A stretch of DNA of 27,338 nucleotides from Balamuthia mandrillaris (taxonomy: Eukaryota; Discosea; Longamoebia; Balamuthiidae). Location: assembly GCA_031835245.1 (NCBI GenBank), contig JAVKOQ010000565.1, forward strand, positions 1-27,338. Reading direction: 5' to 3'. Of the stretch, positions 9,396 through 18,138 are shown piece after piece (within the stretch, counting starts at the first letter, position 1; each line of letters begins with the position of its first letter). Under the pieces are notes generated by a model, which worked only from the letters and a program-made list of their open reading frames with translations, made no database searches and was not told where the DNA came from. A program made the position numbers and the translations under genes.

Positions 9396-10587
9396 ATGGT
9401 AAGTAGCCACTGCGGGTGTGTGTGTGAAGGGGTTGCGCTACTCTTTAGGTTTTAACTAACTTGATGCACTCTTTTTTTTTTTCCCTTGTTTCCTGCTTTT
9501 GGCTGTAGCCGAGGTTTGTGTTGAAGTGGTCAGCAGATCTTGAAGGTAATTTATTATCTTTTGCCCTGCTTTTTTTTTTGTTTTAATTTTGTGTTTGATT
9601 TGTTTTTTTGAGTGAGTTTTTTTTTTGTGTGTGTTTGTTTGGGTCACTTACTTATTCTTTTGGACAAAGTAGCACTGTCCTAACGCTCTCCTACTCACAA
9701 AGGTGTGGCCCGAGTGTCCCCTTCCAACGATATCCGCTACTATTTAAAGGTTTGTACTCGTGAGCTTTCAGCTCTCATCTTCTCTTCCTCTCTCTCTCTC
9801 TCTCTCTCTCTCTACTCTCTTTTCTCTTCAGACAAGGATGTTTGTTATATCTTAGAGGCTGTTATTGAAATATTTCTTCATGAAACGAACAAGATATACT
9901 GAGATCAATTCTTTCTATTATTATCTCTTTCTTTTTTTTTGTGAACATAACGATCAACTGATTTCTTTTGTCAAACAACCATCAGCTCAAATGTAACAAT
10001 TGTGGGGAACAACTGGGCAATGATTGGATTTACGTTACCCCATTGGTTAGCTCTCTTCTCCTTTCCTATAATCTTTTCTGTTAGTGCAATGCGTTTTGAT
10101 TGACTCAGCCTGTCGGCGAACTATAGGAAACTGCCCAAGTGACTGGTAGTCGCGGCAGTGCCAACCTTGTCGTGAGGTGTAAATTCTGCAAGCGAGAGCA
10201 TTCGCTTGATATTGGTTCGTTAATATTTTGAACCTTTCTTTTTTCGTCTTCCCTATAACTGATGTTTTAATAACAAGAACAGAAGGTGCACCATCTTCTC
10301 TTGAAAAGAGCGGCAAAATGACCAATCTCGTAATGTTTGAGTGTCGCGGCTTAGAACCCATCGAATGGGATCCAAGAGTAAGCTTGTTTCTCTTTTCCCT
10401 TCTTTTTTATTTTAAGAAGTGGTTAACAGTCTTTTTATTATACCAATAGAATGGGTTTGATGTGCAGACAGAGAGTGGCACAGCGTTTTCGGATGTGAAT
10501 CTATCGGAGGACTGGTGCGAGTTTGACGAGGAAGCCAACGAATCGGTTGGTATCTACAACCTCAAGTGGACCATCGACAGGCAGTAA
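9396..10587 (+). CDS. CZIB: CXXC-motif zinc-binding protein, UPF0587 / CZIB (C1orf123) family
   Basis: Seven exons: 9396-9398, 9509-9545, 9703-9749, 9986-10045, 10127-10214, 10283-10377 and 10450-10587, giving 155 aa against 160 in human. The first coding exon is the ATG alone, followed by donor GTAAGT. Joined exons match the family along the whole length: DIRYYLKLKCNNCGE, GSRGSANLV, CKFCKRE, FECRGLEP, ESGTAFSDVNLSEDW and ESVGIY. Both CxxC pairs (CNNC and CKFC) that bind one zinc are present. The family is small, cytosolic and widely conserved in eukaryotes; its exact biochemical role is not well known. The gene ends 55 bp from the convergent oxidoreductase stop. Intron 3 carries a CT run at 9788-9813. 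Confidence 0.95.
9788..9813. repeat. (CT)n in CZIB intron 3
   Basis: A CT dinucleotide run lies in the first third of the 236-nt intron 9750-9985, on the sense strand. Confidence 0.85.
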
Positions 10588-10642
10588 AGGCAAGTTGCTT
10601 CTTCCATTCATGTAGATACCAAAAAAGAAGAAATAATGCTCC

Positions 10643-12415
10643 TTAAGTTACACTTGTTTCCTTCTCTTCTGCGTCGTGTTCTGCTTCTCGTTGTGGAGAG
10701 AAAGAAGAAGAAAGATGAAAAGGAGAAGGAGGGAGGTGTTGCACTTGGAAGGAGTGCATGAACGTGGTGTCAATCTTGTGCTTGAGGCGCCATGGCATGG
10801 TTCCCGTCCACGCAAATCCTTTCCAAGAGGCAATGGCCCTTCCATCCCCGGTCATCAGCAATGCCAAGAAGCCCTTTTGTGGCTCGTATTCTTTCAGCTC
10901 TTGGTTGCTATTCCAACAGTTGTTGGTGACTCCACAAGATGAGAAAAGGAGGAGAAAGGAGAAGGGGAAGGAGAAAGGAGGAGGAGAAGGTGGGAGGAGA
11001 ACAACAACAAAAATAGAGAAGGAAGCAAACCGTAAATAACGAATGATATTCTCAGCTAGGATGGGGCCTTCCCGGACCGCATAAACGCCGGCTTTTGCCA
11101 CCCACTCATACCCATCGATACTGCAGCAATCACCCGCCGCGAAGACGTTCCCTTTCGGCATGCCCACTAAGGCTTGCAGCGTCTTCTTCACTCTCAAAAA
11201 TCCTCTATCATCCGTCCATCTTTCTTTCTTTTCTCCCTCGCCTGCTGTCTGCTTTTCTTTGCCACCTTTCGCTTCTTCATTCCTTTTGTCAAGCTTAGAG
11301 AAGAGAGAAGAAGGAGCAGCTCCAGTGGCCCAAACCAAGAGATCGAAAGGAGGGCTCGTTCCATCGGAAAGGTGGATCGTTTTGGAGGGAGAGGGAAGCA
11401 CGGCCGTCACTTCAACAGCCATTAGGCAACGAATACCTCTGCGGTGCATCTCGGCGGTAACTGCTTTGCTAACACGCTCTCCCATTTCGTGTTGCAATAA
11501 TGCTGCTTTGTTGTCAATAAGCGTTACGTTGATCTTTCGTTTTATGCTGCCTCCTCCCTTCATGTCATTTTGTAGTTGCTTCTTTTGAAAGCGAGCCTTT
11601 AATGATCACGGTCAGGTTAGAAAGCCAACGTAGAAACAAAGGAGAAGAAAAGAATGAAGCGGGGAGAAGGAAAATAAGGAAGAAGGACGAAGGACAAAGG
11701 ACGAATGAAGAAAGAAGAATGCAGACGAACCTGCAAGGCCCAAGCGAGTTCAACGCCAGCAGCGCCACCGCCCACAATGACCACCTCATCCTTAATACCA
11801 TCATTGTTACGCTGTTGTTGTTGTCTCTGTTGCTCCCATCGTTCTACCTTATTCAATAGCTTTCCTATTGGACGTGTCGCGATGATCGCATGTTCTCCTT
11901 CTCCTTCTTTTTCTTCTTGTCCTTGGTGCAGAAAGGGCAGTTCTCTGGTTTGAGAACCAATGTTTAATGCCAACACGTCGTACTCCATCCAAAAGTACCG
12001 ATAAAACTGCCTTTTGTTGGTTCTCTTCCAGTTGTTTTTTCGTTCATCTGCTTCTGCTTCTCTTTCTGCTTCTGCTTCTGCTTCTGCTTCTGCTTCTGCT
12101 TCTGCTTCTGCTTCTGCTTCTGCTTCTGCTTCTGCTTCTGCTTCTGCTTCTGCTTCTGCTTCTTTGTGTCTTGCTCTATTCGTCTTCGCTTCCTTCAGGT
12201 CGTTGGAAGAAGAAGAAGAAGAACATGGAGAAGAAGAAGATGAAACGGGTGCACGTTTTCGTTGACGACAAAGAACGCGAGAGCGAGGAGCGTCCACGCG
12301 AACGACCTCCGCACGAACGAACCGAGCGCCACACCATTCGCACAACGGCTGCAGCTCGATCTGTATATCTTTGTTTGTTTGTTTATGGTTGTCTCGTCAG
12401 TAACGAAACAGAAAA

Positions 12416-12446
<31 letters not shown>

Positions 12447-12868
12447 TGAGAGAGAAAGAGAGATTAGATGGAGGAGAGAGATGAGCGAGAGAGAGAGAGA
12501 GAACAGTGGAGAGCAAGAGAAAGAAAGGGACTCTGGAGAGAGAGAGAGAGAGAGAGAGAGCACAGTGGAGAAGAGAGCAAGAGAAAGAAAGGGGCCCTGG
12601 AGAGCGTGAGAGAAGGGAAGAGAAAGCTAGGGAGAGAAAGGGCGGGCCAACCTTGACTGGAATAAAGGCCGGCGATGCAGCCAGGGAGCATGCCAGAGTA
12701 GAACGAGGCCTTGCGGTCCGAAATCAAAGTCACGCGAAATGGCGGGCTCGCCGCCTCTCGCCCTCCCTCCTCTCGCAGCTGCTGCGCCATCAACAGCTTC
12801 AGCACTTGCACGTTGGCATGGCCTCCGCCCACCAACACCACCTCCCTCGTCCGCTTTGTAGGTTTCAT
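10643..12868 (-). CDS. FAD/NAD(P)-dependent pyridine nucleotide-disulfide oxidoreductase, SelD-associated type
   Basis: Four exons on the minus strand: 12868-12652, 12368-11731, 11581-11031 and 10907-10643, giving 556 aa. The N-terminal dinucleotide site is VVLVGGGHANVQVLK (about 10-24), followed by YSGMLPGCIAG. The second site is VVIVGGGAAGVELAWAL (about 268-284). Later landmarks are LLVWATGAAP, VFAAGDC, KAGVYAVREGP and a C-terminal LALLMTGDGRAIASWKG. This set is typical of the bacterial flavoprotein fused to or encoded beside selenide-water dikinase (SelD), also known in some algae. The electron donor and acceptor are unknown, and no SelD domain is seen here. A long Glu-Ala repeat between the two Rossmann sites is encoded by a hexanucleotide array. 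No clear mitochondrial or plastid leader is visible. The ATG is 90 bp from the divergent PH gene. Confidence 0.88.
12046..12163. repeat. (GCTTCT)n hexanucleotide array coding a Glu-Ala run
   Basis: About 19 near-perfect hexamers, with one TCTTTC break near the left end. On the minus strand it codes alternating Glu-Ala in exon 2 of the oxidoreductase. Its length is always a multiple of two codons, so changes in copy number keep the frame. Confidence 0.9.
12418..12615. repeat. GA-rich microsatellite in oxidoreductase intron 1
   Basis: Several GA runs (12421-12446, 12493-12503, 12537-12561) lie among diverged GAGAAAG units and fill most of the 283-nt intron 12651-12369. On the sense strand it is CT-rich. 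Confidence 0.85.
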
Positions 12869-12958
12869 CTCTTTTTGATTTTTAATCGAAAGAAGAAATT
12901 AAAATATAGAAAAAAGTAATAAAAAGAAGAAAAAAAAAGAAGAAGAGGAGGAGGAGGG
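12869..12958. promoter_or_regulatory. 90-bp shared divergent promoter region
   Basis: Only 90 bp separate the ATGs of the oxidoreductase (minus) and the PH protein (plus). The stretch is A/G-rich on the plus strand, with poly-A and GAA runs and an AATATAG-like element. Co-regulation is possible but not shown. Confidence 0.45.
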
Positions 12959-13128
12959 ATGGAGGAGAACCTGGAGTTGGAAGGGTACCTCTACAAGACC
13001 GGGCGAAAGAACCTTGCTTCCCATTACCACCACCACCACCACCCACCGCCGCCACCGCCACCGCACAAGGATGAGAAAGCAAAGGGAGGGGCGGCCGCCG
13101 TACCGTACCCCTCCTCCTCCTCCTCCTC

Positions 13129-13165
<37 letters not shown>

Positions 13166-13537
13166 GAGGAACGTGCTGACGAGGAAGACGAAGACGTCCC
13201 CGACGAGGACGGGGAAGGACAACCCCAACAAGAAAAAGAAAAGGAAACACAGCCTCGACGACGCAAGTCGAGGGAGCTTCCTCCCAAAGAGACGCCGAGG
13301 AGACCGCCGCTGCAGCAGCAAAAAAGGCAGCCCTCCCACTCCAACCTGAGGATGTTGGTGCAGAGGAAGAGGGCGGCCCTCCGGCAGCGCCTCTGGCAGC
13401 GGCGTTGGTTCGCCCAGCTCGGCACCCGCCTCTTCTACTACAAGGAGGAGGAGGTGGACCCCACCGCTGCCTTGGGCTGCGTGGACCTCTTGCAAGTGAC
13501 CGCTCTCTCCATCTCTCCCTCCTCTTCGTCTTCTCTT

Positions 13538-13569
<32 letters not shown>

Positions 13570-14578
13570 CTCTTCTTCTCTTTCTTCTCTTTCTTCGTCT
13601 CCCGTCGTGTCTTTTAGAGAAGAAGAGAGAGAGAGCGAAGAAGAGGAGGAGAGAAGGAAGAGAGGAGGCAGAGGACGCAAAGGGTTTGGCTTTCAGGTGC
13701 ACACGCCGAGTAGAGTGTGGGAGCTCTCCGCGGAGACAGAGGAGGAGCTGCGGTACTGGGTCACAGGGATACTTCGTGTGTGCGCTCGTTTCCAACGACA
13801 ACATTCCGTTTCTTCTTCTTCTTCCTCTTCCTCCGTTTCCTCTTCGTTAACCTTTGCAAGCGGACTTCGGCCGTTGAAACTGAGAACGAAGGAAGCGTTG
13901 GCTGCTTCGCGACAATGCTCTTTGGCTTGCTCTTCATCCTCTTTGTTGTTTGCCTCGTTGGCGTCCTCAGCTTCTTCCTCATCCTCCTCCTCTCCGGCTT
14001 CGTTCACTCTGTCCTTCAAGGAAGACAAGAACAACAGAAGCAACAACGAGAAGTTCTTTCATAGCGTGGAAATGTATATAAAGAAGGAGGCGGCGGAGGA
14101 AGAAGAACGAGCAAAAGAAGAAGCACACCGGAAGAAACAGGCGAAGAAAAAACGAAAAAACGGGAAAGAAGAACGAACAACTACCACAAGCAGCAAAAGC
14201 AAAAAACAATTGGAAGAACGACTTCGAAGGAAAGAAGAAGAAATGGAGGTGACACGCTTGGAATTGGCTCAAACGTTGCAGATCGTGAAGCTGAAGGACC
14301 ACCAGGTGGAACTTCACTCGAGGCGAGCGGATGAAGTGGAGAGGAGCAATCGCGAGCTGCTGCAACGAGTGGAGCGGTTGGAGAGGGAGAAGGAAGAGTG
14401 GAGAGAGAAGGAGAGGAGAATGGAAGAGCTGGTGATGAACATGATGAAGAACAGCAAGAAGAAAGTGAAGACGAACGGAGATGGTGGTGAATCTCCTTTG
14501 GAATGGTCTGTTGGGTTGTTAACGGCGATGGCTGACCAGAAGAAAGAAGAAAAAGAGGAGCGGAAAACGAATGGATGA
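12959..14578 (+). CDS. PH-domain protein with inserted low-complexity loops and C-terminal coiled coil
   Basis: A single exon of 539 aa. Strand 1 of a PH fold opens the protein (LELEGYLYKTGRKN). The rest of the fold resumes at about 134-275 with QRRWFAQLGTRLFYYKEEE, later GFQVHTPSRVWELSAETEEEL and the closing-helix Trp in RYWV. Two loops are greatly expanded: residues 19-133 (His, Pro, Ser, Asp/Glu, Lys runs) and about 180-238 (Ser then Glu/Arg). A Ser-rich linker (275-365) leads to a charged coiled coil (about 368-515). PH domains usually bind phosphoinositides or proteins, so a peripheral membrane scaffold is inferred. Signal peptide and membrane helix are absent. The missing N-terminal Lys/Arg pattern of strong PIP3 binders cannot be judged because the beta1-beta2 loop is expanded. 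Confidence 0.75.
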
Positions 14579-14686
14579 AGGTGAACAAATGAAAAAGCAG
14601 AAGCGCAAGCACAAAAACACAAATGAAGCAGTGCTCATCCTAAAAGAGCTCTTTGACCTTATAATCTTCCAACCGTCCATGACCTG

Positions 14687-14722
14687 GAGCGTATCGTCTG
14701 CGCTCGTTCAGCTGATACGCTC
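14687..14722. other. 9-bp inverted repeat with 18-nt loop
   Basis: GAGCGTATC (14687-14695) and GATACGCTC (14714-14722) pair perfectly. It lies 109 bp after the PH stop and about 300 bp before the ELP1 ATG, so it may be a 3' UTR hairpin of the PH mRNA or a DNA element. Confidence 0.4.
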
Positions 14723-14796
14723 GCGCTGTGCGTCGCCACGAGAGAGAGACATGAATGTCTACAAAAAACAACCGAGTGGTAAAAAAATAAAATGCT

Positions 14797-14868
14797 GGGA
14801 GTGGGAGTCGAACAGCGAGCGAGGAACCGCACAACAAAAAAAGTAATTGTGAGGAGTGGGATTCGAAC
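14797..14868. repeat. Direct repeat GGAGTGGGA(G/T)TCGAAC resembling antisense tRNA-Leu T-arm
   Basis: Copies lie at 14798-14813 and 14853-14868, 55 bp apart, identical except one base. On the minus strand they read GTTCGA(A/C)TCCCACTCC, the T-loop plus acceptor pattern of eukaryotic tRNA-Leu. The matching T-stem and the rest of a tRNA are absent, so these are not tRNA genes. They lie just upstream of a TATA box and may be ELP1 promoter sites. Confidence 0.45.
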
Positions 14869-14878
14869 GGAGGGAACA

Positions 14879-14886
14879 TATAAAAG
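14879..14886 (+). promoter_or_regulatory. TATA box TATAAAAG of ELP1
   Basis: A canonical TATAAAAG lies 134 bp upstream of the ELP1 ATG, which would give a 5' UTR of about 100 nt. The 3' copy of the TCGAAC repeat ends 11 bp before it. Confidence 0.5.
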
Positions 14887-15019
14887 CAAAGAAAAAAAGG
14901 AGAAGAAAGAAGAGAGACGATTTTGTGAATCTGTTTTCGTTTGTGGGCAAAGGGGAAAAACGAGGAAGAAGAGAAGGTAGAGGAAGAAGAAGAAGAAGAG
15001 CAAGAGGAAGAAGAAGAAG

Positions 15020-18000
15020 ATGCGAGATCTGTTTTTGTTGCGGCAATTGAGCGCCGACCTGTTCAAGAAAGGAGAGGGGCGCTCGTCCGGCCTTTCGTAC
15101 CAGGGTGACGCCTTGGACAAAGTGGCGGTGGACCCGTTCTTGGGCACCGTCTACGTGCTCACCGAAGCCAAGAAGCTGCTTGCCCTTAATCCAATGCTGA
15201 ACGAAGTAATGACATTGCCTAACTTTACCCCATTTCACCCTTACAAGAGAGAGGGCTAACCCATCTTTCGTGATAGCTCACAATGGAGCAAGACCTGAGC
15301 GAAGTCATTCCTGCGGAGGGCTTTGTGGTTGGCTGCCTCTTTGTACCTGACCTCAATGCCGTGTGCATCGCCATCGCTGCTGGTGACCTCATTGTATTCG
15401 ACGTAGAACAGCAAACGGTAACTTCTCTCTCTCTCTCTCTCTCTCTCGCTATCTTGTCCTCTCTTCTCTGGCTATCTTCTCTTCTCTTTGGCGTTCTCTC
15501 TTCTCAACAGCAAATAATAAAAGGCGGAGTGCGTCGGTTTCGTGGACTCTGAGATTCGTTGCATGTCATGGAGCCCTGACTATGAAGTGATGGTGCTGGT
15601 CACAGGCAACAACACGCTCGTCGCCATGACTCAAGAGTGGGACATCTTGGTCGAAGTCCCCATCGAGGAGGAGGACAAACCAGAGGCAGAGGGAGAAGCA
15701 AAGGCTGAGGCCTCCGAACTGGAGGCTTCCTCTTTGCCTGTAATCAGTTGGAGAGGAGATGGCCAATATTTTGTGTTGAACTGTCAAGACAGTGATGGTT
15801 TGTTTTTTTTTTGTTTTGTTTTAGTGCTACGCACCCTTGTGCTGATGGACACAATCTTTTTGTTATTAAAAAAAAATAGGTGTTCGTCGATTGCGGGTGT
15901 GGACGCGAGCTTTGGTGTTGGACTCAGTTAGCGAGGCTACTCCCAAACTTGAAAATCTCGTTTCGTGGCGGTAGGATTGTTCGTTGTTTGATGTTATTTG
16001 CTCTTGGCTTCTCACCTCTGTTTGTATATTTGCAAACTCGTTTTTTTTTGTTTTGTGTTTGTTTTGTTTTCTACTGTTCTTGTACAACAGACCCAGTGGC
16101 AGCAGCATTGCTAGCTCCCAACAAAAGCCAAACAAGCATGACATTGTCTTCTTTGAGCGCAATGGCTTACGTCTTGACCGCATGGACTTTACTCTTCGGG
16201 ATGACGCGGAGGTTATCTCCATGAACTGGAACGAGGCATCCGAGCTTCTTGCTCTTGCCCTTAAGCTCAAATCATCTAGCGAGGATAAGGTAGTTTTATT
16301 CATTACTGTCTCAATCTCTTTTATTATTTGTTGTTTGATTGGTTATCGTTTTATGATGTCGTTTTGTGTTTTGTGTTCTTTGTTTTGGTTATTCACTCCC
16401 TTAAATTACTGTACAATACAGCGTTCCTCAGGTACCGTTTTACAATTATGGCATATGAACAACTATCATTGGTACCTGAAACAAGAGATCCTTTATCATG
16501 ATTGGGAGCTTGCCCACTGTTTCTGGGACCCAGAGAACGCCATGCTTCTCAATGTCGTCTGTCGCAACGGCCTTTTCTTCCAATATAGGTTTTGTTGGGA
16601 CGTACATTGCAGCCTTGGCAATCATGCTGCCAACCAATCCATTGTTGCTGTCACTGATGGCCGTATCCTTTTTTTTTCTCCAATTTGTGGCAATTGTGTT
16701 TTTATTGTTTTTTTTGATGTTGTTATTCGTTCTGTGTCTATTGTCATATGACCCACTGTTGATTTTCTTTGACCTCTCTCTCTCTCTCTCTCTCTCTCCA
16801 TCTTTACCTCTTTTTCTTCTATGCTTTCAGATACACTGAAGCTAACACCCTTCAATAAGATGGTCGTACCGCCTCCGATGCACGCCACCAGCTTAGAGCT
16901 AGCTGCCAACATTCGTGACGTCTCATTTGCACCGAACAGCTATGAGATGGCCATCCTTCTTACCACCTCAACTCTCTTCTTTTGCCGTTCAACGGCTAAT
17001 TTAGTGCCACCCTTCGAACATCCACCTGAAATAGTTGCCTTTCTTTCCTTACGTTCCAGTATCAACAAAGCAGAGCAAGACAAAGAACGAGAAGGAGAAC
17101 AAGAAGACACCAAGCTTACCACCAGCTATCGGCATCTTACTTACTTGAGGAAAGACGTTGTTTTGGTGGTAGAGAATACGATCGACAAGAGACAAGAACG
17201 GTTGATGGAGCTGAAGTTTAGCATTCCTGAAGGAGACGAGGTAAACGGTGCCTGTAAAGAGGTCACTGTGGTTAACGCGCGTTTTACGGATGTGGAAGAC
17301 AGCGTACTTCGAATCTTTCACAACAAAGATACCGACTCTGTCTTTGTGGAATTGGCAGATGGCTCTGTTTTGCGCTATTCTCACTCTGCTGATGCTGCGA
17401 AGGAAGAGAATGTTCTTCAGCCTCATGTTCAATTTCACCTCAGTGACAAAGTTCCTACAACGTGTCCGTGGTTATCTTCTGCTATCGTTGCTGGAAAGGT
17501 ATCTCTCTCTCTCTCTCTCTCTCTCTTTGTCGCTATTGCATCTTTGCAGGAACTAACTCGGCGTCACCCTTTTTTTTTCATATTACAGGAAGCCGTGATT
17601 GGCCTGAGCGAACGTTCCAAGCTATATATCGATCAACAATTGGTCTCTTCGGAGTGCAACTCTTTTGCAATGCACTCTAAATATCTCCTCTATACAACGC
17701 TTGGCCACCGGCTTTGCTTCCTTCGTCTCTCTTTGCCATTCTCGGAGAGCAGTGTTCCTTCCTCTTCTGTTGGTGCCACCCATCAATATGACGACACCAG
17801 GCGAGAGGTGGAACGAGGTTCTCGTCTTGTGTGTGTCGTTCCTCTTGGCATTCGAGTCATTCTTCAGGTCTTTATTCCTTTCTCTTCTCTTTCACTCGTT
17901 TTCACATGTTTAACTTATAAGAACCCTAGATGCCACGCGGAAACTTAGAAGAAGTAAACCCACGATTGTTGTTGCTGGCGATCATCACCCAGCTTTTGGA

Positions 18001-18103
18001 TAATCAGGAATGGCAAGCTGCATTTGTGTTGATGCGTAAGCATCGAATTGACCTTAACCTGATGTATGATCACAATCCTGCTGTTTTTCTGGCGGTATGC
18101 TTT

Positions 18104-18138
<35 letters not shown>

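Noticed and set aside
12899-13804. Long antisense open frame opposite the PH gene
   Set aside because: It is made of Leu/Ser/Arg runs mirroring GAA/TCC tracts of the PH coding strand and shows no domain, while the plus strand carries a recognisable PH fold.
14850-14868. A primer-binding-site-like sequence complementary to a tRNA-Leu 3' end, as in LTR elements
   Set aside because: There are no long terminal repeats, no gag or pol similarity and no target duplication nearby; the same motif is repeated 55 bp away in front of a TATA box.
14797-14868. tRNA genes on the minus strand
   Set aside because: Only the T-loop and acceptor-like 3' part matches; the T-stem does not pair and no D-arm, anticodon arm or 5' acceptor strand is present.
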